Assembly (NCBI GenBank): GCA_903830625.1
Contig: CAIKUK010000023.1
Span: 1-45,003, forward strand
DNA from: Candidatus Yanofskyibacteriota bacterium
GTDB lineage: Bacteria; Patescibacteriota; Minisyncoccia; 2-02-FULL-40-12; GWA2-44-9
Direction of reading: 5' to 3'
Length of the DNA stretch: 45,003 nucleotides
The position numbers and the translations under genes were made by a program. This document shows positions 34,153 through 43,608 of this stretch, in pieces; the first letter of the stretch is position 1, and every line of letters begins with the position of its first letter. The notes beneath the pieces were generated by a model. It was not told the DNA's origin. It did no database searches and saw only the letters and a list, made by a program, of their open reading frames with translations.

Positions 34153-35059
34153 CTTCATCCAGATTTTTTACCCAGTGGATTTCTTTATTTCTTTTGAACC
34201 AGGTCATCTGGCGTTTGGAATATTGACGGATAGCTTGTTCAAGTCCGGAAGCCATTTCTTCTTTTGAGATCTTGTCCTGAAGATACTGGCTGACCCAGCG
34301 ATACTCTAAACCGAAATCATATAATCTTTGCCATGAAATTCCGTTCGCGCGGAGTTTTTTAACTTCGGCAAGCATGCCTTGTTTGAGTCGCGCCGAGAGG
34401 CGAGTAGTAATTCTCTTGTCCAAGTCTTTCGGATTCAGGCCAAGCCAGAACACTTCGTATGGCGACTCTTTTTTCAAAGGACCGACCGGCTGGCCAGTAG
34501 TCATGACGATTTCTAGCGCGCGAATAAGACGGCGGGGATTATGCCGGTCAATATTCTTGGCTCGTTCCGGGTCTAACTTTTTTAGCTTTTCGAATAGCTG
34601 TTCGACAGTGAGCTTGCCGAACTGCGCGCGCAATTTGTAATTCGGCAGTACTTCCGGTAAGGCTAGATTGTACACAAGAGTATCAATGTATTGGCCAGTG
34701 CCACCAACAATTATGGGAAATTTGCCGTGCCGAACAATATCAGCGATGGCTTTTTGGGCTCGCGATTTAAAATTGGCAACCGTGAAATTGGTTTTCGGAC
34801 TGACGACATCAATAAGATGATGGGGGACACCCGAAGAATAATAAATATTCTTCGGGAATTTTAAATTTAAAATTTTAAATTTTGATTTAGGTAAAGTTTT
34901 GTCTCGCAAAACTTTACCTGTCCCGATATCCATGCCTCGATAAACCTGCCGGCTGTCGGCCGAGATAATTTCGCCTTTGAATTTTTGGGCCAATTTAATG
35001 GCAAGGTCCGACTTGCCGGAGGCAGTCGGACCGACGATAACGACTAAACGAGGTTTCAT
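34115..35059 (-). CDS. miaA: tRNA dimethylallyltransferase (start at MKPRLVVIVGPTASGKSDLA; in-frame upstream ATG at 35134)
   Basis: GPTASGKSDLAIKLAQ, IISADSRQVYRGMDIGTGK, VGGTGQYIDTL. Confidence 0.95.
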   Translation of the reverse strand: MKPRLVVIVGPTASGKSDLAIKLAQKFKGEIISADSRQVYRGMDIGTGKVLRDKTLPKSKFKILNLKFPKNIYYSSGVPHHLIDVVSPKTNFTVANFKSRAQKAIADIVRHGKFPIIVGGTGQYIDTLVYNLALPEVLPNYKLRAQFGKLTVEQLFEKLKKLDPERAKNIDRHNPRRLIRALEIVMTTGQPVGPLKKESPYEVFWLGLNPKDLDKRITTRLSARLKQGMLAEVKKLRANGISWQRLYDFGLEYRWVSQYLQDKISKEEMASGLEQAIRQYSKRQMTWFKRNKEIHWVKNLDEATGFVRDFLVDP

Positions 35060-35135
35060 CCCGTACGAAGTAGCCCCGCCAAGGTCCGTAGGACTCGTGC
35101 CTTTGGCACGAGCGAGACTTCGTATGGGATTCATT

Positions 35136-36926
35136 TTATTTTTTCTGATCAATCTCTTCTTTAAGTTGGGCGACGGCGGTTTCAATAAGGATAACACCCT
35201 GATCGCCATCTTTGCGTTTGCGGACGGCTACCGATTTGGCTTCAACCTCTTTATCTCCAATGACGAACAAATAAGGAGTCTTTTGGACTTCGGCATTGCG
35301 AATTTTTTTACCGAGAGTTTCATTTTGATTATGCAATTCAGCTCGGATGCCGGCGTGTTTTAGTTTATGGACTACCGCTTCGGACCAAGCCTGTTGGTTT
35401 TCGGAAATGTTGATGACGGCGACTTGAACTGGTGCGAGCCATAACGGAAAAGCGCCGGCATAATGTTCTATCAGGATACCCATGAATCTTTCAATGGCGC
35501 CAAGAATGGCGACGTGAAGAACGGCAGGCGCGTGTTCTTGGCCGTCTTCGCCGACATAACGCATATGGAAATTCTCCGGCTGGTTGAAATCAAGCTGAAC
35601 GGTGGTCAATTGCCACTTTCGGCCGATAGAATCTTTGACCATGACGTCTATCTTCGGTCCGTAGAAAGCGGCTTCGCCTTCTTCCACTACGTAGGGCCGA
35701 CCCCATTTTTTAACGGCTTCAACCAGTATTTCTTCCGATTTTTTCCAAACTTCATCATCGCCGAAATATTTTTCAGGATGTTTCGGGTCGCGGATGGAAA
35801 TCTGAACCGAATAGTCTGTAAGATTAAATGTCTGGTAAACCTTGTCTGTCAGGCCGAGAATCATTTCAATCTCGCTTTTTATTTGGTCGTGGCGGACAAA
35901 ATGATGGGTATCGTCTTGGGTTAACGCCTTTACCCGGACCAGGCCGCTTAGTTCGCCGCTTTTTTCATTACGGTAGACGGTGGTATTCTCGGCGATACGG
36001 TACGGCAAATCGCGATAGCTGTGGGGTTCGGAATTATAGATTTCAAAGTGATGAGGACAATTCATGGCTTTCATCACAAATTTATTGCCGTCTTGGTCGG
36101 TCATAACCGGCATCATAGAGTCGTATTTTCCGAAGTGGCCGCTTTTTTCGTACAAATCTGTTTTGGCGATATGGGGAATATGCACAAATTTATATCCCAG
36201 AGCTTCTTTTTCTTCGCGCATATATTTACCTAGCTCATGAAATATCATCTCGCCCTTAGAAAGAAATAACGGCAAGCCCGAACCGACGAGCGGACTGAAA
36301 GCGAAAAGGCCCAATTCTTTGCCTAATTTTTTATGGTCTCTTTTTTCCGCTTCGGCCAACATAACTAAATAATCACCAAGCTCTTTCTTGGATGAAAAAG
36401 CGACAGCATAGAGGCGCTGCATTTGGGGATTTTTTTCGTCGCCACGCCAATAAGCGCCGGCCACCTTGGTCAGTTTGAAACCATCTTTGGGTAAATCACC
36501 GGTATTTTCCACATGCGGTCCTTTGCAAAGATCGGTAAACTCGCCGATGGTGTAAAAACTTATTTTGCCGTCTTTTTGCTGTTCAATATCTTCATCGGTG
36601 ATAGCCATTCTTTTTCCCGACTTAATATCTTCAAGCAATTCCGCTTTATATTTTTGGCCTTCGTTCTCGGCTTCTTTTAGCGCTTCTTCAACAGGAATAT
36701 ACCGGTGTTCAACATCTATTTTCTTGGCGATTATCTCTTGCATCAATTTTTCTATCTTGGGAAAATCTTCTTCGTTCAAAGGATGGTCCAGGTCCAGGTC
36801 ATAATAAAAACCGTTATCAACCACAGGGCCAATGCCGAATTTAACGTCGGGGTATAACTGTTTTACGGCGTAGGCCATCACGTGGGCCAAAGTGTGGCGC
36901 GCAGTTTCTATGGGGTATTTCTTCAT
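35136..36926 (-). CDS. thrS: threonyl-tRNA synthetase
   Basis: RHTLAHVMAYAVKQLYPDVKFGIGPVVDNGFYYD..., MNCPHHFEIY. Confidence 0.97.
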   Translation of the reverse strand: MKKYPIETARHTLAHVMAYAVKQLYPDVKFGIGPVVDNGFYYDLDLDHPLNEEDFPKIEKLMQEIIAKKIDVEHRYIPVEEALKEAENEGQKYKAELLEDIKSGKRMAITDEDIEQQKDGKISFYTIGEFTDLCKGPHVENTGDLPKDGFKLTKVAGAYWRGDEKNPQMQRLYAVAFSSKKELGDYLVMLAEAEKRDHKKLGKELGLFAFSPLVGSGLPLFLSKGEMIFHELGKYMREEKEALGYKFVHIPHIAKTDLYEKSGHFGKYDSMMPVMTDQDGNKFVMKAMNCPHHFEIYNSEPHSYRDLPYRIAENTTVYRNEKSGELSGLVRVKALTQDDTHHFVRHDQIKSEIEMILGLTDKVYQTFNLTDYSVQISIRDPKHPEKYFGDDEVWKKSEEILVEAVKKWGRPYVVEEGEAAFYGPKIDVMVKDSIGRKWQLTTVQLDFNQPENFHMRYVGEDGQEHAPAVLHVAILGAIERFMGILIEHYAGAFPLWLAPVQVAVINISENQQAWSEAVVHKLKHAGIRAELHNQNETLGKKIRNAEVQKTPYLFVIGDKEVEAKSVAVRKRKDGDQGVILIETAVAQLKEEIDQKK

Positions 36927-36977
36927 GATTTAGATTATAGCCTAAAGAATAACAAATATAAAGCCAAAATGAATGGT

Positions 36978-37006
36978 TTGACTTTTGTGTTATAATATGA
37001 TATAAT
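36978..37006 (+). promoter_or_regulatory. promoter TTGACT-17-TATAAT
   Basis: consensus hexamers upstream of GGGAGG-ATG at 37063. Confidence 0.75.
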
Positions 37007-37062
37007 GTAAGTATTAGGGTTGGTTCTGCTATGAACGTTTACAAACAGCTTTGGGAGGTCAT

Positions 37063-37440
37063 ATGAAGCATCTGCTTTTGGCCACGATCCTTGTCTGCGT
37101 TTTTGTGTTCGGTGTCGCGTGCAACAGCCAGTTCAGCCCGGCGGCGCCATCGTCGTTGATTGGTTTGCCGGGCGGCGGTGGACCTCTTGCGGTCACACCA
37201 CGATTCGCCCTGGTCGACCTGCGGTATCTCGATCAAACCAAAGGGCAGTGCTACTACGCTTCGGGCGGCGACGGTCACTATAACTGGAGCCTTGATCCCA
37301 ACAAGATCACCGGCGCAAGCGGCTTTATCTTCGGGAATGGTCGGGAGGGTTGTTTCCGGCCGAACGGACCGACCACAATTGAAGGCATTCTCCGATCGGG
37401 AGACGGCCAGGAGGTGCGATTCAACGGGAATTTCTATTGA
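37063..37440 (+). CDS. predicted lipoprotein
   Basis: GGGAGGTCAT-ATG; MKHLLLATILVCVFVFGVAC lipobox. Confidence 0.65.
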   Translation: MKHLLLATILVCVFVFGVACNSQFSPAAPSSLIGLPGGGGPLAVTPRFALVDLRYLDQTKGQCYYASGGDGHYNWSLDPNKITGASGFIFGNGREGCFRPNGPTTIEGILRSGDGQEVRFNGNFY

Positions 37441-37453
37441 AGGAGGTGATGGT

Positions 37454-37657
37454 ATGAGAAGTGATGCTTGGCAATTCGTGCATGTTCCAACCGGCGGCGT
37501 GTTCCGTGATCCACTCGTTCCTGATGCGGTTTTCATCAAGTTGTCGGAACCTGTCAATGTTTCGGGCCCGAAGAACGCCCGAATGGCAGGGGATCACATC
37601 ACCGGGACCAGCTATCGGTTCTTCGAAGATTCCCATTTGGTCGTTCCAGTCACCTAG
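37454..37657 (+). CDS. hypothetical protein, 67 aa
   Basis: AAGGAGGTGATGGT-ATG strong SD directly after the preceding ORF. Confidence 0.55.
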   Translation: MRSDAWQFVHVPTGGVFRDPLVPDAVFIKLSEPVNVSGPKNARMAGDHITGTSYRFFEDSHLVVPVT

Positions 37658-37662
37658 GCCGC

Positions 37663-37713
37663 CGTGTGCGTGACCTTGGTCACGCACACGCCCCGTTTTC
37701 ACGGGGCTTTTTG
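37663..37713 (+). terminator. two consecutive hairpins, second terminator-like
   Basis: CGTGTGCGTGACC-TTGGTCACGCACACG then CCCCGTTTTCACGGGGCTTTTTG. Confidence 0.7.
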
Positions 37714-37732
37714 TTTAACAAGACGGAGTTTT

Positions 37733-40700
37733 TTAGGCCGTTAAAACGGCGATGGTTTTAACATCATCACAGAGCATTTTTAAGACGCCATCACGGTCAT
37801 TAATCTTGCCGGTGGCGACAACAATAGTGTTTTCTTTAAACATGTCGGGATATTTTTCATAAACATTCGGGAAGACAACCACTTCTATCTTTGAGGTTAG
37901 GTCTTCTACCCACGAGAACATCATTGGCCGGCCGGCTTTGGTCACAATTTTTTGGACCTTAGTGACCACGCCGCCAATCCTGATTTGCTTGTTGGCATTG
38001 GGTTTTAAATCTTTGATAGCGGTCACTCTTTCCGATTTCATGGCCGGCACAAATTCGTGGAGAGGATGAGCAGAAACAAATAAGCCGAGCAATTCTTTTT
38101 CCCACATCAGTTTTTCGGAGTTGCGGGCCGGTGTAGTTTCGCTTAAGCGTAAAGCCGGCAAGGCCACCGGGTCGTCGCCGAATAAACTGGCTTGGCCCAT
38201 GGTCTGGCTTTTTTGTTTGTCATGGGCAAAGTTGAGCAAGTTTTCCAGATTGAGCAGTAATTTATTGCGTTCGCCCATGGAATCCAGCGCGCCGCACTTG
38301 ATAAGCGACTCCAACGATTTTTTATTGAGGTCTTTATCGTTGACCCGAGTGACAAAATTCTCAATATCAGTGAATGGGCCGTTCATCTGACGTTCAGCAA
38401 TGATGGCATCGGCAATGCCCTCGCCCAGATTTTTAATGGTCAGCAATCCGAATCTAATCTGATCTTTCCCGGTTTCATTGTTTTGGCCTTTGATGACCGT
38501 AAAATCTTTGAACGAACTGTTTATCTCCGGCGGCAAAACCGGAATTTTCAGCCGTTGGCATTCTTCAATGACTTGAGCTACCTTTTCGATGTCGCCGGAT
38601 TCGGCCGTCAGAATGGCGCACATATACTCGGCTGAGTAATTAGCTTTCATATAGGCGGTCTGATAAGCGACCCGGCCGTAGCAGGCAGCATGAGCTTTGT
38701 TGAAACCATAACCCTGGAACGGTTCGAATAAAGACCAAATGTGTTCCGCCTGCTCGGCGGTCATGCCGCTGTGCGTCTGACAGCCTTGAACGAAAATCAC
38801 ATGCTGTTTGGCCATCTCGGCCGGAATTTTTTTGCCGACCGCTTTTCGGAACTTGTCGACTGATTCCCAATTGTAGCCGGCCAATTCCATGGCCGTGAAC
38901 AAAAGATCATCCTGATAAACAAGAATTCCGTAAGACTTGGCCAGGAATTTTTCGGCTTTCGGATGAAAATATTTGATTTGGCTTCGGCCTTGTTTACGGG
39001 CGATGTATTCCGGAATGTTATTGATCGGGCCGGGACGATACAAAGCGACCATGGCGTTGATGTCGTGGATAGTGGTCGGTTTGAGCTCCATCAGATATTT
39101 GGTCATACCCGAAGAACCACCGAGCTGGAAAACGCCTTCGGTCCCGCCCGCGGCCAGCATGGCGAATGTTTTTTTGTCATCAAATGGAATCTTTTCAATA
39201 TCAATGGTAAGGCCTTGGTGCTCTTTAACTAATCGGACGGCATTTTCCAAAATGGCCAAGTTGCGGATGCCCAGCACATCCAGCTTAAGCAGGCCCACGC
39301 CGTCTTCGCCGACGGTATACATGTCGTATTGGGTGATAAGATTGTTGCCTTCTTTGGGGTCAAACTGGATGGGTACATATTCAATGAGCGGTTTGGGCGA
39401 GATAACCAAGCCGGCGGCGTGGACGGAAACATGGCGAACGGTGCCTTCTAATTTTTTGGCGATATCGATGATTTGGCGGGTTTCCAGATCGCGGTCATAA
39501 AGACTTTTCAATTCCGGTTCCAGTTCCATGGCTTTTTCGATAGTCATCGGGAAGCCCTGAGAACCCATGGGAATCAGTTTGGCCAGCCGGTCGCCAGTTT
39601 CATACGATTTTTCCATGGCCCGGGCGACATCGCGGACAGCGCCGCGGGCCAGCATCGTGCCGAAAGTTCCGATTTGAGCGACTTTGTCGGCGCCATATTT
39701 CTTTTTGGCGTATTCCACCACTTCCTGGCGCCGATTGTCGGCAAAATCCATATCTATATCCGGCGCTGACGGCCGGAAAGGATTCAGGAATCGTTCGAAC
39801 GGGAGCAGGAATTCAATCGGATTGACGCTGGTAATGCCGGACAGATAGGCAACTAAAGAACCGGCGGCTGAACCGCGGACAGTAGTATAAATATTGGACT
39901 CATGAGCAAAGCGGAGCAAATCAGCGACGACCAAAAAATAAGGGCTGTAACCCTTATTCCTAATAACTTCAAGTTCGTATTGGCGTCGCGTTTCAATTTC
40001 CGAATTGTTCTCTAGTCCGTGCTCAATAACTCCTTTCTTGGTCAGTTCATCCAGCATTTCGTCTGCGGTTTTTCCGGCTTCGAGAGCAAAGTCGGGGAAA
40101 ATGAATTTACCGAGAGTCAGTTCGACATTGCACCGGTCAGCGATTTTTTGGGTGTTCTCAACGGCCTCCGGAATATCTTTGAATCTTTCCATCGCTTCTT
40201 CGGTGGAAAGAAAATGATATTCTCCTTTGCCGGAAAATATTGCCGGGTCGCTAATGTCGCTGTGAGTGGCAATGGCCACCAGAGTTTTGTGAGCCGTGGC
40301 ATCTTCCGGACGCAGATAGTGAGAGTCTTGAGTGGCCACGAGTGGGATATTGAACTTTTTAGAGAACTCAACGATGGTGTTTTTCCAGTCTTCATAAAAA
40401 TCCACGTCGGGATGGTTCATGATTTCAAGGTAGTAATTTTCGGTACCGAAAATAGATTGATATTCAAGCACGATGGCTTCGGCTTTGGCTTTGTTGCCGG
40501 ATTGAATGGCTCGGCCTAGCTCGCTGCCCGGGCAACCCGAAAGACAGATCAGGCCTTCGGCGTGCTCGCGAAGCAAGTCTTTATCCACGCGAGGCTTGTA
40601 ATAGAAACCCTCCAGATGGGCCGCCGTTGTGAGTTTGATTAAATTCTGGTACCCCGTGTTATCTTTCGCTAACAGAGTGATGTGGTAGCGCTTGTTATCA

Positions 40701-41008
40701 ATCTGGGGTTCTTTGTCGAAGCGAGTCCTGTTAGCGACATAGGCTTCCACGCCGATGATGGGTTTGATGCCATTCTTTTTGCAGGCCGTATAAAAATCAA
40801 TAGCGCCGTACATTACGCCGTGGTCGGTCAGCCCGATGGCATCCATATTGTGTTCCTTCGCTAACTTTACCAGGCCCTTTATTTGAGACATCCCATCGAG
40901 AAGAGAGTAATGGGAATGGGTATGTAGATGAATAAAATTCACCCCCACACTCATCAAGCGACTATCTGGCGACTGGGAATTTTCGCTTGTATGAGTGGGG
41001 GGGTTCAT
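37733..41008 (-). CDS. dnaE: DNA polymerase III subunit alpha (likely start near GTG-AAT-TTT-ATT-CAT, about 40942; longer in-frame starts exist)
   Basis: NFIHLHTHSHYSLLDGMSQ (PHP), RGSAAGSLVAYLSGITSVNPIEFLLPFERFLN, PDIDMDFADNRR. Confidence 0.97.
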   Translation of the reverse strand: MNPPTHTSENSQSPDSRLMSVGVNFIHLHTHSHYSLLDGMSQIKGLVKLAKEHNMDAIGLTDHGVMYGAIDFYTACKKNGIKPIIGVEAYVANRTRFDKEPQIDNKRYHITLLAKDNTGYQNLIKLTTAAHLEGFYYKPRVDKDLLREHAEGLICLSGCPGSELGRAIQSGNKAKAEAIVLEYQSIFGTENYYLEIMNHPDVDFYEDWKNTIVEFSKKFNIPLVATQDSHYLRPEDATAHKTLVAIATHSDISDPAIFSGKGEYHFLSTEEAMERFKDIPEAVENTQKIADRCNVELTLGKFIFPDFALEAGKTADEMLDELTKKGVIEHGLENNSEIETRRQYELEVIRNKGYSPYFLVVADLLRFAHESNIYTTVRGSAAGSLVAYLSGITSVNPIEFLLPFERFLNPFRPSAPDIDMDFADNRRQEVVEYAKKKYGADKVAQIGTFGTMLARGAVRDVARAMEKSYETGDRLAKLIPMGSQGFPMTIEKAMELEPELKSLYDRDLETRQIIDIAKKLEGTVRHVSVHAAGLVISPKPLIEYVPIQFDPKEGNNLITQYDMYTVGEDGVGLLKLDVLGIRNLAILENAVRLVKEHQGLTIDIEKIPFDDKKTFAMLAAGGTEGVFQLGGSSGMTKYLMELKPTTIHDINAMVALYRPGPINNIPEYIARKQGRSQIKYFHPKAEKFLAKSYGILVYQDDLLFTAMELAGYNWESVDKFRKAVGKKIPAEMAKQHVIFVQGCQTHSGMTAEQAEHIWSLFEPFQGYGFNKAHAACYGRVAYQTAYMKANYSAEYMCAILTAESGDIEKVAQVIEECQRLKIPVLPPEINSSFKDFTVIKGQNNETGKDQIRFGLLTIKNLGEGIADAIIAERQMNGPFTDIENFVTRVNDKDLNKKSLESLIKCGALDSMGERNKLLLNLENLLNFAHDKQKSQTMGQASLFGDDPVALPALRLSETTPARNSEKLMWEKELLGLFVSAHPLHEFVPAMKSERVTAIKDLKPNANKQIRIGGVVTKVQKIVTKAGRPMMFSWVEDLTSKIEVVVFPNVYEKYPDMFKENTIVVATGKINDRDGVLKMLCDDVKTIAVLTA

Positions 41009-41218
41009 TGAGGTTTAAGCATGATTCATGGGATCAACCCATGCACGCTCGGATCAGTACTTACGTATTGTAACAGTCGCCGGTAGGGACGCAATGTGGA
41101 CAGTTATTTTCATTTGCAAAAGAAATATTTTTATGTTATGCTTTCTGCACGATTAGTCATTAACTGCCAGGCATTAGCCCGCTAATTACTGACAGTTCGT
41201 CACTAATCTCACATCTAA

Positions 41219-41443
41219 ATGGCGGTTCCGAGACACCATATGGCCAAAGGGAAGCAGCTGCGACGTCGCAGTCATTTGGCTTTGGAGGGCAGCGTCTTAT
41301 CGAAATGCTCGCATTGCGGTAAAATGACTATGCCGCATCAGGTTTGCAAGTTCTGCGGCTTCTACAAGGGCCGGGAAGTGGTTGATGTTCTCGCTAAAGA
41401 ATTAAAAAAGCGTGAGAAAAAGACTGCCTCTCGAGCTAAATAG
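41219..41443 (+). CDS. rpmF: 50S ribosomal protein L32
   Basis: MAVPRHHMAKGKQLRRRSH, CSHCGKMTMPHQVCKFCGFYKGREV. Confidence 0.93.
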   Translation: MAVPRHHMAKGKQLRRRSHLALEGSVLSKCSHCGKMTMPHQVCKFCGFYKGREVVDVLAKELKKREKKTASRAK

Positions 41444-41481
41444 TTTGCGTCTCAATCGTTAATTCATTCTGATCTTTCAAT

Positions 41482-41970
41482 ATGGCCAGCAGGCACCTAT
41501 CACGAAGCGTTGCTATGCAATCCCTCTACGAGTGGGATTTTAAAGGCAGCAAAAAAGAAGAACTGGCTGAAATTGTCGGGCGTAATATTGAAGAATTCGC
41601 TTCCGGCGTTGATGATCCGACTTTTATCATTCAGCTCGTCCAAGGCGTGGTTAAAAATCTGGACAAAATAAACGCCATTATCGAAAAAGCGGCGCCACAA
41701 TGGCCGTTATGCCAAATCGCTATCGTTGATCGCAATGTTTTGCGCATCGGTTTGTACGAATTGCTTTTTGGTAGCCGCGATGAAGTCCCGCCCAAGGTAG
41801 CGATTAACGAAGCTATTGAACTGGCTAAATCATTCGGCGGCGATTCGTCCGGTAAATTCGTGAATGGCGTGCTTGGGACCGTTTATCGTGAAATAGGCGA
41901 GCCGGGGAAAGATGAAACTTCAAAGCTTAAAGATAGTGAAGAAGAATCGATTGAACCTCAAGAAAAATAA
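41482..41970 (+). CDS. nusB: transcription antitermination factor NusB
   Basis: [14 protein letters not shown]...[15 protein letters not shown]...[30 protein letters not shown]. Confidence 0.93.
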   Translation: MASRHLSRSVAMQSLYEWDFKGSKKEELAEIVGRNIEEFASGVDDPTFIIQLVQGVVKNLDKINAIIEKAAPQWPLCQIAIVDRNVLRIGLYELLFGSRDEVPPKVAINEAIELAKSFGGDSSGKFVNGVLGTVYREIGEPGKDETSKLKDSEEESIEPQEK

Positions 41971-42656
41971 TGGTGGATACTTCTCTGTTAGAAAAAAAAA
42001 TTAAGGTGGATTTTAAAAATAAGAACCTGCTACTGCAGGCTTTAACCCATCGTTCCTATATCAATGAAAATCCGAAGTGGCCTCTGGATCACAATGAACG
42101 TTTGGAATTTTTGGGTGATGCCGTGCTGGAACTGGTGGTCACTGAACATCTTTACAAAACTTATCCCAATCCGGAAGGGGAACTGACCAATTGGCGGGCA
42201 GCGCTGGTGAACGCCATCAAGTTGGCCGATATCTCCAAAGTTTTTGACTTGAATGAATTCATGCTTCTTTCGCGCGGCGAAGCCAAAGATATGGGCCGAG
42301 CCCGCCAGTACATTCTGGCCAACGCCATGGAAGCGGTCATCGGCGCTATTTATCTTGATCAAGGTTATACCAAGGCAGCCGAGTTCATCCAGACTTTCAT
42401 TTTGGTTGAACTGCCGAACATCATTGAGAATAACCTTTACCGCGATGCCAAGAGTTTGTTTCAGGAGAAAGCCCAGGAACAGCTCGGTATCACTCCGAAT
42501 TATGAAGTTATCCAGGAATGGGGACCGGACCATGCCCGTCAGTTCAAAGTCGGCGTTTATCTCAATAAAGACCTCATTGCCGAAGGCGAAGGTCCTTCCA
42601 AACAAGAAGCTCAACAGCGAGCGGCCGAAGAAGCTTTGAAAGTCAAAAGCTGGTAA
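41970..42656 (+). CDS. rnc: ribonuclease III
   Basis: LTHRSYINEN, NERLEFLGDAVLELVVTEHL, dsRBD C-terminus. Confidence 0.96.
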   Translation: MVDTSLLEKKIKVDFKNKNLLLQALTHRSYINENPKWPLDHNERLEFLGDAVLELVVTEHLYKTYPNPEGELTNWRAALVNAIKLADISKVFDLNEFMLLSRGEAKDMGRARQYILANAMEAVIGAIYLDQGYTKAAEFIQTFILVELPNIIENNLYRDAKSLFQEKAQEQLGITPNYEVIQEWGPDHARQFKVGVYLNKDLIAEGEGPSKQEAQQRAAEEALKVKSW

Positions 42657-42704
42657 AAAACGTAAAGCCCGCGGCTTTACGCGGGCTGGGCCTAACGGCC
42701 TAGC

Positions 42705-42983
42705 CTAACACAGTAGAACATCGACCTTGATTTTCCTTGGGTGTTCTTCTCCCGGGGAAAAGACCTCGAGCTTGGAGCCTTGGAGGACATCGAGCAGTGC
42801 TCCTCTGGAATTCAGGGTCCGAATCAAATGGTGTAGAAACTCTCTAACCCGATGGGTCTGGTCGTAGGTGACGGCGATCTGGTTGGCTATAGGGCATCGC
42901 CAACCCTGATTGTAGGTTATAGAAAGGCCGTGGCTTTCAAAGAACTGTTCGAGTGTCTGCTTTTGTGTGTCTGTAGTCGACAA
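42705..42983 (-). CDS. hypothetical protein, probably TTG start
   Basis: AGGAGG-TGCCT-TTG spacing on the minus strand; the track GTG at 42989 would overlap the SD. Confidence 0.5.
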   Translation of the reverse strand: MSTTDTQKQTLEQFFESHGLSITYNQGWRCPIANQIAVTYDQTHRVREFLHHLIRTLNSRGALLDVLQGSKLEVFSPGEEHPRKIKVDVLLC

Positions 42984-43061
42984 AGGCACCTCCTCGGCAA
43001 TATTTTACCACTCTTGCTCAATAAGCTCAAATTTGCTATTATATTTGAGCTTATGTTGATT

Positions 43062-43487
43062 ATGCGTCTACAACGGATCGGGAAACGAGGCCAGGCCTAT
43101 TTCAGGATTGTGGTCACCGAACACACCAAGAAACCTCAAGGCGAGTACCTTGAGCTTTTAGGTTCATACGATCCGCATAAAAAGGATTTGAAAATAAAGA
43201 AAGAGCGGGTTGAGCATTGGATTTCCAAAGGGGTTCAACTTTCGCCGACGGTTAATAATTTATTCGTTAATAATAAGATCATTGCTACCGCCAAGAAACT
43301 AAGCTGGAAGCCGAAAGTTGTCACCAAACCGGTAGCTGCCGCCGCTGCGCCGAAGGCTAAAGCAGATTCGGATAGCGCACCGCAAGCGGAAAGCGCGCCG
43401 GTACCAGTAACCGAAGCGGCATCGGAAGTTCCGGTAGAAGCGCCAGCCGAAGCGCCAAAAGAAGAAACTCTCCCGACTACCGAGTAG
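43062..43487 (+). CDS. rpsP: 30S ribosomal protein S16 with Ala/Pro/Glu-rich C-terminal tail
   Basis: MRLQRIGKRGQAYFRIVVTEHTKKPQGEYLELLGSYDP. Confidence 0.93.
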   Translation: MRLQRIGKRGQAYFRIVVTEHTKKPQGEYLELLGSYDPHKKDLKIKKERVEHWISKGVQLSPTVNNLFVNNKIIATAKKLSWKPKVVTKPVAAAAAPKAKADSDSAPQAESAPVPVTEAASEVPVEAPAEAPKEETLPTTE

Positions 43488-43541
43488 TCGAGGATCCTCG
43501 ATTTTTCAGCCAAGCTCTGCTTGGGAAAAATCGGGACAGTC

Positions 43542-43583
43542 TAGAATAAAAGCCCCGAAATCAGTCGGGCTCTTTTATTCTGC
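43542..43583 (+). terminator. Rho-independent terminator
   Basis: AGAATAAAAGCCCCGAAATCAGTCGGGCTCTTTTATTCT. Confidence 0.7.
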
Positions 43584-43608
43584 TTTTAGTTTGCGTATAG
43601 TATCTAAA

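Noticed and set aside
42852-43061. N-terminal 70-residue extension of S16 in the ORF track
   Set aside because: Overlaps the divergent TTG-start ORF and its promoter region; canonical S16 begins MRLQRIG at 43062.
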